Part shown: one piece after another, positions 15,893 to 25,627 of the stretch
Layout of the letters: every line of letters begins with the position of its first letter
How positions within the stretch are numbered: position 1 is the stretch's first letter
Assembly (NCBI GenBank): GCA_016714085.1
Contig: JADJNW010000014.1
Coordinates: forward strand, 62,001 to 126,000
Source of the DNA: Saprospiraceae bacterium
GTDB lineage: Bacteria > Bacteroidota > Bacteroidia > Chitinophagales > Saprospiraceae
DNA length: 64,000 nt
Direction: 5' to 3'
The notes under the pieces: generated by a model
The model's database searches: none
What the model saw: the letters and a program-made list of their open reading frames with translations, nothing else
What the model was told of the DNA's origin: nothing
Position numbers and translations under genes: made by a program

Positions 15893-16636
15893 ATGAGTGC
15901 AACTTATACCATAAAACTACCGCAATTTGAAGGTCCATTCGATCTACTGCTCTTTTTCATTGAGCGGGATGAATTGGATATCCACGATATTCCCATTTCA
16001 AAAATCACAGACGATTTTCTGACCTATATCCATCAGGCAGAGGAAATGAATATTGACTTGGCAAGCGAATTTATCCTGGTGGCGGCAACCTTGTGCAGGA
16101 TTAAAGCCAAAATGCTCATTCCACGAAAGCAAGTGGATGAAGAAGGCAATGAAATCGACCCGCGCGAAGAACTGGTGCAGCGACTGCTCGAATACAAACG
16201 CTACAAAAGTGTATTGGAAGAAATGCGACAACTGGAGGAACTTCGCGCTCAGCAAAATCTGCGAGGTAATGTTGCACAAGAATTGGCTCAAATCGCCACG
16301 AAAGCATTGGTAGATAATGAATTAGAATCTGTCACATTGTTCAAATTATTGCGAACATTTGAGCGATTGATGCAGCGTTTTGAGGAGTCCAAGCCTCGAA
16401 CGGTACATGAAATTGCACAGTTTAGCTATACAATTGAAGCAGAACAGGAAGGCATTTTGAGCAAAGTAAAAAAAGGCGTAAAAACAAAATTTGAAAGCGT
16501 TTTTAAAGATTGCAGAAATCGAATTCACGCGATCGTCACATTCCTCGCGCTATTGGAATTACTCAATATGGAAAAAGTAAGCATCACGATTGGCGAAGGA
16601 TTCAACAATTTCTGGCTGGAAGGAGTAGAAAATTAA
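15893..16636 (+). CDS. scpA: Segregation and condensation protein A
   Basis: Kleisin subunit of the SMC-ScpAB condensin, 247 residues. The N-terminal KLPQFEGPFDLLLFFIERDELDI motif is the SMC-binding start of ScpA, and the C-terminal winged helix (FLALLELLNMEKVSI) is present. The highly charged middle is typical. scpB is not nearby. It ends only 19 bases from the end of the convergent bshA gene. Confidence 0.93.
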   Translation: MSATYTIKLPQFEGPFDLLLFFIERDELDIHDIPISKITDDFLTYIHQAEEMNIDLASEFILVAATLCRIKAKMLIPRKQVDEEGNEIDPREELVQRLLEYKRYKSVLEEMRQLEELRAQQNLRGNVAQELAQIATKALVDNELESVTLFKLLRTFERLMQRFEESKPRTVHEIAQFSYTIEAEQEGILSKVKKGVKTKFESVFKDCRNRIHAIVTFLALLELLNMEKVSITIGEGFNNFWLEGVEN

Positions 16637-16639
16637 GCA

Positions 16640-16660
16640 TTTCTCATTTCCATTTTCAAT
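16640..16660. repeat. Three heptads between scpA and bshA ends
   Basis: Three in-register 7-mers beginning ttt (tttctca, tttccat and a third) lie in the convergent junction and slightly overlap the bshA stop. Confidence 0.45.
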
Positions 16661-17810
16661 ATTCGCTTTCGCTGGGGGTATAAACCGCTGTCTTTACAAC
16701 CTCCTCATAATAAGCCTCATATTGAGGAAGGATATTTTTAATATCAAATCGTTTGGCTTGCGCTAAGGCATTTGCCCGAAACTTTTGTAAAGTATCTTCA
16801 TTTCCAAGAATAGTAATCGCATTTTTCGCCATTTGTTCTACATCACCCACATCGCTCATCAAGCCAGTTTCCCCATGAATATTGACTTCCGGCAAGCCTC
16901 CGGCATTACTTGATATCACAGGTACTTCGCAAGCCATTGCTTCCAAGGCAGCCAGACCAAAACTTTCACTTTCGGAAGGCATCACAAACAAATCCGCAAT
17001 CGCCAGCAATTCTTCTATTGCATCTTGTTTTCCCAAAAAGCGCACTTCATGGTGCAGCCCCAGCTTTCGTGAAAGCTCCTCCATATTGTGGCGCTCCGGT
17101 CCATCTCCTATTAAAATTAACTTGCTTGGAATCGTTTCGTGTACACGCTTGAAAACCTGAATGACATCTTCTACGCGCTTCAATTTTCGGAAATTGGATA
17201 CGTGGAGCAATATGCGTTCGCCGTTAGGTGCAATCGCTTTTTTGAAATGATCTTTATTGCTCTTTGCAAAGCGTTCAAAATCAATGAAATTATAAATTAC
17301 TTTAATTTCTTTTTTGATGTCGAAATAATCATACGTCTGCTGACGAAGACTTTCAGATACTGCCGTTACACCGTCCGATTTATTAATCGAAAATTCGACT
17401 ACAGGAGCAAAGGTATTATTATTACCAACAATCGTAATATCAGTACCGTGTAAGGTAGTAATATAAGGCACGTAGCGCCCTTCCGAAAGCAGAATTTTCT
17501 TTGCTACATAAGCCACCGTCGCGTGCGGGATAGCATAATGCACATGCAGCAAATCCAGTTTTTCAAATCTTACCACATCCACCATTTTACTGGCCAAGGC
17601 GGTATCGTAGGGAGGGTATTCAAACAATGGATAATCTTCGCCTGTCACTTCATGAAAAGTCACATTTTCATGAAAAGCGGAAAGCCTGACAGGCCGCCGA
17701 TAAGTAATAAAATGAACCTGATGACCATTTTTTGCTAATGCCAAACCAAGCTCCGTAGCGAGTACGCCACTCCCCCCATACGTCGGGTAACAAACAATGC
17801 CTATTCTCAT
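16656..17810 (-). CDS. bshA: BshA, N-acetyl-alpha-D-glucosaminyl L-malate synthase
   Basis: GT4-family retaining glycosyltransferase of 384 residues, the first step of bacillithiol synthesis (UDP-GlcNAc plus L-malate). Diagnostic are the N-terminus IGIVCYPTYGGSGVLATELG, the HVHYAIPHA motif and the GT4 nucleotide-sugar motif SESESFGLAALEAMACEVPV. Presence of bshA implies bacillithiol as the low-molecular-weight thiol, as known in several Bacteroidota; bshB and bshC are not in the window. Confidence 0.93.
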   Translation of the reverse strand: MRIGIVCYPTYGGSGVLATELGLALAKNGHQVHFITYRRPVRLSAFHENVTFHEVTGEDYPLFEYPPYDTALASKMVDVVRFEKLDLLHVHYAIPHATVAYVAKKILLSEGRYVPYITTLHGTDITIVGNNNTFAPVVEFSINKSDGVTAVSESLRQQTYDYFDIKKEIKVIYNFIDFERFAKSNKDHFKKAIAPNGERILLHVSNFRKLKRVEDVIQVFKRVHETIPSKLILIGDGPERHNMEELSRKLGLHHEVRFLGKQDAIEELLAIADLFVMPSESESFGLAALEAMACEVPVISSNAGGLPEVNIHGETGLMSDVGDVEQMAKNAITILGNEDTLQKFRANALAQAKRFDIKNILPQYEAYYEEVVKTAVYTPSESEY

Positions 17811-17900
17811 ATATCCTGCTGAAAGAGTGAAATAAGTGTGCTATATTTTCAAGAATATTAATAAGGATACGCTTTTTATTTGAAATTGTTTATCAAATGA

Positions 17901-17934
17901 AACGGGCATCCTTGATTTAACAAAGACACCCGTT
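17901..17934 (-). terminator. Terminator hairpin after the T9SS cargo gene
   Basis: A 14-bp stem on the minus strand (arms at 17921-17934 and 17901-17914, three wobble pairs, AACGGG/CCCGTT at the base) lies 26 bases past the stop and is followed by a T-rich stretch. Confidence 0.6.
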
Positions 17935-17959
17935 GATTCTTTAATAATTAACAAGCTGT

Positions 17960-20794
17960 TTATCTTGACTTTACAAGTTTTTCTGTCCGTATCTGTTCAT
18001 TTGCGATCAATCGAATCAAATACATTCCTGAAGGTTGATTGCGCAAATCAATTGTCATATTCAATACGCTGGCGTTCCGCTCCAAACGCTGGAAAATTAG
18101 CTGTCCTTGCAAATTAAATACTTGTACTTGCACATCAGAAGTCTCGGATAAAGTTGCCTTTAATACGGTCTCGCCGAAGGTCGGATTTGGAGCAAGCGAA
18201 ACAAGCGTAATTATCGCTGGGTCAAGAACATCTGTAAGCGTATTAACCGCAGCAACTGCAACATCTGAACATCCGAAACGATCTGTTACGGTAACAATAT
18301 AAGTCCCCGCATCTAGTTTATCGATCTTACTTTCGGTTGATCCATTACTCCAAAGGTAGGTAAAAGGCTCGGCGCCGGCAGCAGTAACAACTGTGGCTTG
18401 TCCGTCATTGGCTCCCGCATTAGATTCGTCTTGCACTTGTGTGGTCAAGCCTAATGATGAAGGGCATCGAATGATATTGAAATTGTCAAAATCGACCCAG
18501 TAATCACCTGCTCCCCAGAAAGCACGGATGCGGAATTTGACAACTTCCCCAATATAATCATCCAAATAAAGCGTGACGGTTTGCAGCAAAGTGTCCGGGA
18601 TGTGATTGCTCTGAGCAATTTTATAAATGGTAGAATAATTCTCACCACAATTCACAGAGATTTGCACAATAATAGAATCGGCAGTACCTAATTCTGTTGC
18701 ACCATTGCCATTAAAATTGACGATTCGATAATCGAAAGTCAAGCTATCACCAGCTTCCACTACACCAACTGCGGGCGTCACCACTTCCATGGTTCGATCA
18801 CTGGTAGATAAATTATCAGAAACAACATAAGAAGTATTCCCATGTGTATTCAAAACAGCGGTAAGATTATCTACCGACCAGCCAGCCGGAAGCGCACGTC
18901 CTTCAAAGTCTTCGCCGAAAGGCAAGCTCCGGGCTGTTGCGAAGCTAAAAGAAGTACTATCGTTTGCGACTAACAAATCAGCGGGATCATCGACCCAAAC
19001 CAAGACATCAAATGTAATTCCTTCAATCGTATTCACCGGAGTTTCAAAAGTGTAAGTCGCTTGCTCGCCAGGCGCAAGGCTCAGTGTATCAACATTTTCT
19101 GTAATAATTGCACCACCATTCAATTGATAGCTTACATCAAAGCCAGCTACTTCGGAAGAGCCAAAATTACTGATCGTGATGGAGATTTGATCTTCTGCGC
19201 TGCCGCACTCTTCATCATTATTATGAGTAGCTGAAAGCGTTGCCAAATCGCGTGCCAAAGGAGCAGAGATAAAAATATCGTCAATTGCCATGCCTTCACG
19301 CCCTACGGAGACATCAGAGGAGAAAACAAAACGCAAGCGTACACTGGCTTGTCCAGCTGTACCTGCCAATATATTGGAGGCTGTCACCCATCCACTAAAT
19401 CCACCTGTGCCATCCCACCAAAGGTTGGTGGCGTCGTTGTACCAATTGATACCATCGCTCGCCGTACCTACTTTCTTCCACGTTTTACCATCGTCTATAC
19501 TCGACTCGAGCCATCCCTTATCACAACAAGCTTCTGAGTCAAAATACAATGAAAATGTCATACGAGGATCCACTGTCAAACTTGAGAAATCCATGCAGGG
19601 TGAAAGCAAATAAGATAATTCGCTATTGTTGTAGAGACTATCCAGGTTGGTTACCCAAGCATATTGGCCACTCGCGGCAGCATTAATCATTGTGCCAGCA
19701 GGAATGCCATACTCCCAGCTAGGATTGCGACTATCAGGACTTACCGTCCAGCCGCTGCCCCATTCTTCAAAATCTGTTTGGTAAGGGTATTGTGTAATAA
19801 TAGGAATGCTGGTGATCGAAACCGTCGTTGTATCGTTAGAAGTTTCACTTTCTTCTTCTAACTCTGTCCAAGCTTGGATCACATATTCTCCAGGTTCTGA
19901 AAAATCAAAAGTAGTTTCAAACTCTACCGTAAACGTGCTGTCTTTACCAAGTACGCCAGTAAAAAAGCCATCTACAGGAATCGGGACACCCGCCTCCACG
20001 CCATTTACGCTGTATTTGAAAGGAATCAAGGATTGCGGATTGCCACCAAAATTCCTGAGTGTCACGGTTACTTTTTCTGCTGAGCCCAAGCCACATTGCG
20101 TTTCGGGTGTACCAATGGCAATAATGCCCACATTATTCGCCCAAAGCGTTTTAAATTCATAAGGACCAATTTGTCGACTAGTGTCAGCACCAGCACAAAC
20201 CGTCGACAAATAAAATTCATATTCACTGTTTTCTGACAACTCTCTAAGCGTAACAGTATTCGTTGCGGGCTTAGAAATGCTACCCATGCCGGGAGTGAAA
20301 CCTTTCAACCCATATTCGACAAGATAAAATTGAGCGTCTTCAATCGCTTCCCAACTGATTTGCGCTGTAAAGGCACGTACATCGCCTACTTCCACCGTAT
20401 TTGGTGCAGTGACCAAGCAAGTTGGACATTCAACCACCGCTGTAAAAATAAAATTGGCAACAGGATTTTACCCGTTAGCGAATACACGAATATTTTCAGG
20501 GTTAAAAAATAGCATAAGCCAACTCCCCATCAAAATCGCCGGAAGTAAAGAAAAACGAGCCGTATCGCCATTGGTTACCTCCACAGGAATGGCGCGAAAG
20601 AAACCATTGTCGTTTTCACCATCCAACGTAAAAGTAGTCGTATCACCATTGAGGATCAGCGTCAAAAACGCATCATTCCAGCCATCGCCAAAAGAGTCAT
20701 ACAATTCCAATCGATACACACAACTCTGTTCTTGTGCATGAATTGTTATAGTGAATAAGAATATAAAACAAACGAGTAAAGTATATATTTTCAT
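17960..20794 (-). pseudogene. T9SS-secreted adhesin-like protein, damaged N-terminal part
   Basis: The gene encodes a signal peptide (IYTLLVCFIFLFTITIHAQ), an N-terminal domain with YDSFGDGWNDA, a fibronectin-type region, CARDB-like and MAM-like modules, a SprB-type segment (YLWSNGSTES) and a T9SS sorting domain (LAPNPTFGETVLK...MYLIRL). Between 20794 and 20438 the frame is damaged. A base is missing near 20539-20542, because the other frame reads GDFDGELAYAIF there; an extra A:T in the A6 run at 20504-20509 restores the original frame; then an in-frame TAA lies at 20468-20470, followed by readable NPVANFIF and an open frame from 20437 to the stop. Domain names past the signal peptide are tentative. 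Confidence 0.75.
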
Positions 20795-21109
20795 AGGGTG
20801 GTTCTTTTGCATAGCGCTCTGGGCAGTTGATTCAATTATTAATTCTTATTTGCTGTGGCAAAGCAGGCTAAAAATAAATAAAAAATCTATAATCTACTTT
20901 TTTTGTAAAAGCGGACGCTGCTTCGTCTTGCCGTTTGGTCACGAAAATTACATTTTGCAAAACAATTTTTAGATGTTTCTGTTAGACAATTGGCTATTTT
21001 TAGTATATAATTCCCTAAAATGCAGCATTTGTATTAAAAAAAATGCACACTTTTTTATGATGATCGAAAAGCCAATGGATAACCAATTGTAGCAAGTAAT
21101 AGCGAAATC
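20795..21109. other. Divergent intergenic region
   Basis: 315 bases between the damaged T9SS gene (minus) and the MerR regulator (plus). AT-rich, no open frame of interest, no RNA gene and no clear TAnnTTTG box on either strand. Confidence 0.5.
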
Positions 21110-22021
21110 GTGGCGGTATATTCTATAAAAGATTTGGAGAAATTGTCAGGTATAAAAGCCCATACCATCAGGATTTGGGAGCAACGTTACGGCATTATCA
21201 GCCCTGAGCGTACTCAAACCAATATCCGGTATTACGAAGACGAAGATTTAAAACGCCTTTTGAACATTGCACTTCTAAATAAGAACGGCATTAAAATCTC
21301 CAAAATTGCTCAAATGAGCCATCGAGAGGTGGCTGAAAAAGTAGCTGCCATCTCCGAAATCAATTTTGAATACGATACCCAGCTTGACGCGCTTACCATT
21401 TCTATGATCGAAATGGATGAACTCAAGTTTGATCGGATCGTTTCTACCAATATTGCACAGATGGGCTTTGAAGGCACCATGCTGGAAATCATTTACCCTT
21501 TCCTTGAAAAATTAAATTTGCTTTGGTTGACAGGGTCTATCAATCCTGCACAAGAGAATTTTATGAGTTACCTGATCCGACAAAAAATTATCGTAGCCAT
21601 TGACAAAGAGCCGTTTACGAATATAAAAAATGCAAAAAAGTTTTTGCTCTATCTGCCGGAAGGCGAAAAACAGGAACTCACAATGCTCTTTATGCACTAC
21701 CTCATCAAATCCCGCCGTCATCAGGTCATTTATATTGGTCAGGAAATGACTATTGCCGACCTGAAAGAGGCTTATGATATACATCGCCCCACGCATATTT
21801 TTACAATGATCACCGAAACTTTTGCGAAAGAACCGGTACAACGCTATGCAGACAAATTGTCAAAAACCTTTCCTGATTCTAATGTTTTACTTTCTGGTTA
21901 TCAAGTAGTAGCACAAAATATTTACTCATTTGATAATGTCATAATTCTTAAAAGCCTGGATCAAACGATTCATTTATTGGATAGTTTCAGTGCTAAAGCA
22001 CAGAATGGAATTGCGGTTTAA
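21110..22021 (+). CDS. MerR regulator with CarH-like domain lacking B12 ligands
   Basis: A 303-residue protein with a MerR winged helix (YSIKDLEKLSGIKAHTIRIWEQRYG, about 4-70), a four-helix domain and a Rossmann B12-binding-like domain, as in the photoreceptor CarH/LitR. The key cobalamin residues are changed: the Trp is kept (Trp139) but the following His is Leu140; the W-x9-EH motif ends in Glu149-Asn150; and the E-x-H-x-x-G ligand motif reads Glu186-Lys-Gln188-x-x-Thr191. It is therefore unlikely to bind adenosylcobalamin as CarH does. In this phylum relatives often regulate carotenoid genes; none is adjacent. The start is a GTG. Confidence 0.85.
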   Translation: MAVYSIKDLEKLSGIKAHTIRIWEQRYGIISPERTQTNIRYYEDEDLKRLLNIALLNKNGIKISKIAQMSHREVAEKVAAISEINFEYDTQLDALTISMIEMDELKFDRIVSTNIAQMGFEGTMLEIIYPFLEKLNLLWLTGSINPAQENFMSYLIRQKIIVAIDKEPFTNIKNAKKFLLYLPEGEKQELTMLFMHYLIKSRRHQVIYIGQEMTIADLKEAYDIHRPTHIFTMITETFAKEPVQRYADKLSKTFPDSNVLLSGYQVVAQNIYSFDNVIILKSLDQTIHLLDSFSAKAQNGIAV

Positions 22022-23580
22022 TTGCTTTTTTCCGTCAAAATTTGCCTAAAAAAAGTCTTTTCTATACGAAATAATACTAAAAGATAAAGGATAAATATGG
22101 CTGTATTAATAATATATAGTGCCGCACCACCAGCAATCCAGTTTACTTTAAACCATTCACTAATACCATATAATATGATTGCCAACAGAATATAAATTAC
22201 TATTCTTTTTATTGGATAGGTAATCGGAAAATATCGCTGCCCTAATACATAGCAAGCCACCAACATAAAGCCATAGCAAGCCAAGGATGCCCATGCAGGC
22301 GCAAAGTAACCTACGGCTGGATTAGGGATAAAGATGAAATTAATCAAAAGTGTAATCACCGAACCGCCGATCGCAATATAGCCACCAATGCTAGTGTTAT
22401 CAGATAATTTGAACCAAATAGACATACTGTAGTACAAGCCCAGGAAAAGATTGGCAATCAGCATAATAGGCAAGATGCCTAAGCCTTCTCGGAAATCTTC
22501 TCCTAAAAAATATTGGATAACATCCAAATAAAGCATGATACCTAAAAACACAACGCTCCCAACAATAGCAAAAGGCCTGCGCGACCTGTGCGTAGATTTG
22601 TTTGGAATCCTCCCGATCCGCGTGGCGAAAGAAGAAAGGCTCTGCCGCGTAGTTAAACGCTTGAGTGAAAAGGTTCATTAGTACAGCCAATTTGGAAGCG
22701 GCACTAAAAATGCCAGCTGCTGGAGATTATAATTCAAATCATCAGAAGCCAAATATTTAATCATCGGTACACCAATCAATTGATTAACGATCCCGGCTAT
22801 TCCTGCCAATACCAAAGGCAAAGCATAAAAAAGCATTTTTTTCCATAATTGCTTATCAAACAATACTTTAGGCTTAATAATTATTTCTTCTGAACCTGAA
22901 TCCAGTATATCTTTTGATGGCCTTTGGAATTGAATTTTAAAATACATTGGTAAGAGTACCAGCAAAATCATTGCACTTGCTAAAAAGTTAGCAATGAATA
23001 CATAAGCAATTCGGTTATCAGGATTGTAAATGACTTTCAACCAGCCCCAGCCTCGTTCTATTAATAAAGGACAAGCCTCCAAGAAAAAGAAAACGAAGAG
23101 GATATTGATGATGATGCTGGCTGTTTTAAGTATAGCAAAGCGAATAGGACGATTGAGTAAACGAAGTCTAGCAAAAGGAATGGCGCTGAGTGCATCTACC
23201 GCTACGATGCCGACAAACCATAATACGTATTCGGGGCGGCCAGGATATTTGAGCCAATTGCTAATCGGCTGAGCTAAAAGGAATAAAAACACAGTAAAAA
23301 CAAGGGTTGTGCCAAGTATCGAAAGTGAAGCGGTGGAAAAAGTGACGTCCAAATTTTCTTTCTGTCGCCCATACCTAAAAAAGGCGGTTTCCATCCGATA
23401 AGTATAAAGTACCAACAGCAAAGCAATCCAGGTATATAAATCAGAAACAATGCCATACTCATCCGTGGCGAAAACCCTTGTAAAATAAGGCGTTAGGATG
23501 ATCCAGTTGAGCAGGCGGCTCAAGATGCTACTAATGCCATAAATGGCGGTTTCCCCGGCTAATTTTTTTATCAGCGACAT
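22018..23580 (-). pseudogene. Polysaccharide flippase (MOP/Wzx family), two frameshifts
   Basis: Oligosaccharide-lipid flippase of about 520 residues and 12-14 membrane helices, in three pieces. Frame 1 runs from 23580 (LIKKLAGETAIYGISSILSRLLN) to about 22714, where one G is missing from a GG on the coding strand. Frame 2 then reads GIFSAASKLAVLMNLFTQAF and FFFRHADREDSKQIYAQVAQAF to the A4 run at 22570-22573, where one extra base returns the frame. Frame 3 continues AIVGSVVFLGIMLYLDVIQ to the stop at 22018. The conserved sequence is intact across all three frames, so either the inactivation is very recent or these are assembly errors. Confidence 0.85.
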
Positions 23581-23587
23581 AGATCTA

Positions 23588-23608
23588 ATTGACCATTGAC
23601 CATTGATT
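23588..23608. repeat. Heptad words upstream of the flippase
   Basis: The 7-mer attgacc is doubled and followed by attgatt (23588-23608); a complementary tcaatta occurs about 25 bases on. It lies within ten bases of the minus-strand flippase start, so it belongs to its leader. Confidence 0.55.
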
Positions 23609-23806
23609 ATTTATTGTTTTAATAATCTGATAGTCAATTATTTAAATTTTATTAACATGCAATTGCTTTTAATGTATTTGAATTATAGCCCCAAATGCCT
23701 TGCAATTTTAGCGATAAAATGGCTTACTCTGCAAAATGGCCTGATTTTTTATGAAATAGTACTATTTTCGCTTCATTTATGAGATGACACAAGAAACTAC
23801 ACACCA

Positions 23807-24856
23807 ATGATTAATGTAACATTGCTAAAAAAAATATGTGAGACACCCGGCGCGCCGGGCTTTGAGCAAAAAGTCCGCGAATTAGTGATAAAAGAAGTGA
23901 CGCCGATGGTTGATGAAGTACGCTTGGATGCAATGGGAAATGTCATCGCTATCAAGCGCGGTAAAGAACGCAAGAAGGTAATGGTGGCGGCGCATATGGA
24001 TGAGATTGGATTTATGGTGTCGCATATTGATGACGATGGTTTTCTTCGATTTTATCCTTTAGGAGGATTTGATCCAAAAACCTTGACTTCTCAGCGAGTT
24101 ATCGTGCACGGTCGAAAAGACTTAATCGGGGTAATGGGTTGTAAACCAATACATATGCTGTCGCCAGAAGAGCGAAACAAAGCCCTTCCAATCAATGAAT
24201 ATTTTATCGACCTGGGAATGCCAAAAGCAGAAGTGGAAAAATGGGTAGTCATAGGCGATCCTGTTACCCGTGAGCGCGAACTGATCGAGATGGGTGATTG
24301 TGTCAATAGTAAATCGATTGACAATCGGGTATCCGTGTTTATTTTGATCGAAACCTTGCGCGAATTGCAAAAAGAAAACCTCCCTTATGATGTTTATGCC
24401 GTTTTCACAGTGCAAGAAGAAGTTGGTTTGCGTGGTGCTATTTCTTCGGCACATTTGATTGATCCTGATTTTGGCTTTGGTTTGGATGTGACCATTGCCT
24501 ACGATGTGCCGGGTGCTAAATCGCACGAAGTCGTAACTAAACTGGGGCACGGAGCTGCTATTAAAATCCTTGATGGTACCGTAATTTCTGACTATCGCAT
24601 GGTAAGCTATTTGAAAAAACTGGCGACCGAACAACAAATTCCCTGGCAGCCAGAAATCATGACCGGCGGCGGCACAGATACTGGAGGCATTCAGCGGCAC
24701 GGCAAACGCGGAGCTATTGTTGGGGCGATTTCTATTCCGCTTCGGCATTTGCATCAAACCATTGAAATGGCTCACAAACAAGATATTTACAACTGCATTC
24801 GATTATTGAAATTGAGTTTACAACAGCTCGATCAATTTAACTGGGAGTTTAAGTAA
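23807..24856 (+). CDS. M42-family metallo-aminopeptidase
   Basis: Cytosolic di-metal aminopeptidase of the FrvX/PepA-like (TET) family, 349 residues. The expected metal ligands are present: His63 (AAHMDEIGF), Asp172 (SIDNRVS), Glu204-Glu205 with the general base (VQEEVGLRG), Asp227 (GLDVT) and His316 (RHLHQTIEM). It probably trims short peptides as a dodecameric particle. It stands alone, divergent from the flippase, with a hairpin directly after its stop. Confidence 0.92.
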   Translation: MINVTLLKKICETPGAPGFEQKVRELVIKEVTPMVDEVRLDAMGNVIAIKRGKERKKVMVAAHMDEIGFMVSHIDDDGFLRFYPLGGFDPKTLTSQRVIVHGRKDLIGVMGCKPIHMLSPEERNKALPINEYFIDLGMPKAEVEKWVVIGDPVTRERELIEMGDCVNSKSIDNRVSVFILIETLRELQKENLPYDVYAVFTVQEEVGLRGAISSAHLIDPDFGFGLDVTIAYDVPGAKSHEVVTKLGHGAAIKILDGTVISDYRMVSYLKKLATEQQIPWQPEIMTGGGTDTGGIQRHGKRGAIVGAISIPLRHLHQTIEMAHKQDIYNCIRLLKLSLQQLDQFNWEFK

Positions 24857-24890
24857 AAGTGTGGCGTATTTCAGGAATGTGCTACACTTT
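24856..24890 (+). terminator. Hairpin after the M42 peptidase
   Basis: Ten-bp stem aaagtgtggc (24856-24865) and gctacacttt (24881-24890), one wobble, starting at the last base of the stop codon. No strong T run follows, so termination is only likely. Confidence 0.5.
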
Positions 24891-24943
24891 AGTGGAAACA
24901 TCAAATAAATCTTCTGAACGCCCACAGATATAACGTTTTTTGT

Positions 24944-24951
24944 TACATTTG
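24944..24951 (+). promoter_or_regulatory. -7 box for the small membrane protein
   Basis: TACATTTG fits TAnnTTTG, 40 bases before the ATG at 24991. No -33 match. Confidence 0.45.
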
Positions 24952-24990
24952 AAATTGAGAAACCTTATTTCAAAACAAAAAATGGGTATC

Positions 24991-25164
24991 ATGAAAACCA
25001 ACGCACCAAAAGTCATTACCTGGGTAATAGGACTCCTCCTGGGTCTCGGCGGCATCATTGGCGAAGTCGCTACCAAATCTGGTTTTTTGACTGAGAATGC
25101 CTTTTGGCTGGTAGCCGCAGGCTTTGTTGTATTGTTGCTCGGTTCGAGCATTAAAGGTTTGTAA
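24991..25164 (+). CDS. Small two-helix membrane protein
   Basis: A 57-residue protein with a short basic N-terminus (KTNAPK) and two hydrophobic helices (VITWVIGLLLGLGGIIG and AFWLVAAGFVVLLLG), joined by a short polar loop. The start at 24991 is preferred to upstream 24982 and to a TTG at 24940 that overlaps the -7 box. Similar small KTNAPK-type proteins are common in Bacteroidota, but no function is known to me. It has its own promoter box and terminator, so it is probably a free-standing gene. Confidence 0.7.
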   Translation: MKTNAPKVITWVIGLLLGLGGIIGEVATKSGFLTENAFWLVAAGFVVLLLGSSIKGL

Positions 25165-25171
25165 AACACGA

Positions 25172-25207
25172 AAAATCGGGGCTTCTCATGTGGGAAGTCT
25201 CGATTTT
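25172..25207 (+). terminator. Terminator after the small membrane protein
   Basis: Thirteen-bp stem (25172-25184 with 25195-25207, two wobble pairs), ending in a TTTT tract. Confidence 0.7.
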
Positions 25208-25229
25208 CCCAAACAATAAACACAAGGAT

Positions 25230-25328
25230 TAGACGATAGATAATAGACTTTAGACAATTGACAAGTTTCTTTTGAACTGTATGACTTGCTCGCTGTCTAA
25301 AATCTATTATTTGACATCTAAGAATCTC
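25230..25328. repeat. Heptad-repeat palindrome upstream of the pterin dehydratase gene
   Basis: Left arm: five in-register 7-mers of the type tagacaa (25230-25264). Right arm: 7-mers of the type aatctat (25294-25328) ending four bases before the ATG at 25333. The central 18 bases of the two arms are complementary at 16 positions. One of the best examples of the class. Confidence 0.85.
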
Positions 25329-25332
25329 AAAA

Positions 25333-25575
25333 ATGTGGCAAGAAGAAAATAATCAATTAAGGGCAACTTTTAAGTTCAAGGATTTCAAAGAAGCTTTTGC
25401 ATTTATGACCGAAGTGGCATTTCATGCTGAGAAAATGAATCACCATCCCAATTGGAGTAATGCGTGGAACACCGTCGAAATTAAACTCAACACACATGAC
25501 GCTGGCGGTGTGGTGACCGAAAAAGACCACAAATTGGCGGCAGCCATTGAGAAAGTGTTTGAGAAATATAAATAA
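25333..25575 (+). CDS. Pterin-4a-carbinolamine dehydratase
   Basis: An 80-residue protein of the PCD/DCoH family, which dehydrates 4a-hydroxytetrahydrobiopterin during regeneration of the cofactor of aromatic amino-acid hydroxylases. The active-site motif is intact: His37-His38-Pro39 in EKMNHHPNW, then a VEIKLNTHDAGGVTEKD-like strand-helix (here with GGVVTEKD). No hydroxylase gene is nearby, so the physiological substrate is open. Start is the ATG following the heptad leader; length is slightly short but complete. Confidence 0.88.
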   Translation: MWQEENNQLRATFKFKDFKEAFAFMTEVAFHAEKMNHHPNWSNAWNTVEIKLNTHDAGGVVTEKDHKLAAAIEKVFEKYK

Positions 25576-25581
25576 AATCTA

Positions 25582-25620
25582 TAAAGCGCTATCGTCGCTT
25601 GAAATAATGATATCGCTTTA
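25582..25620. repeat. Inverted repeat upstream of murF-alr
   Basis: Twelve-bp arms taaagcgctatc (25582-25593) and gatatcgcttta (25609-25620) with one mismatch, eight bases before the ATG at 25628. Confidence 0.6.
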
Positions 25621-25627
25621 GTTTAAT

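Noticed and set aside
20504..20509. Programmed frameshifting in the T9SS gene or flippase
   Set aside because: The shifts are compensating pairs without slippery-site structure, and a stop follows in the T9SS gene; error or decay is simpler.
25230..25328. Regular repeats as a CRISPR array
   Set aside because: Units are 7 nt with no unique spacers, and arms are inverted; no cas genes nearby.
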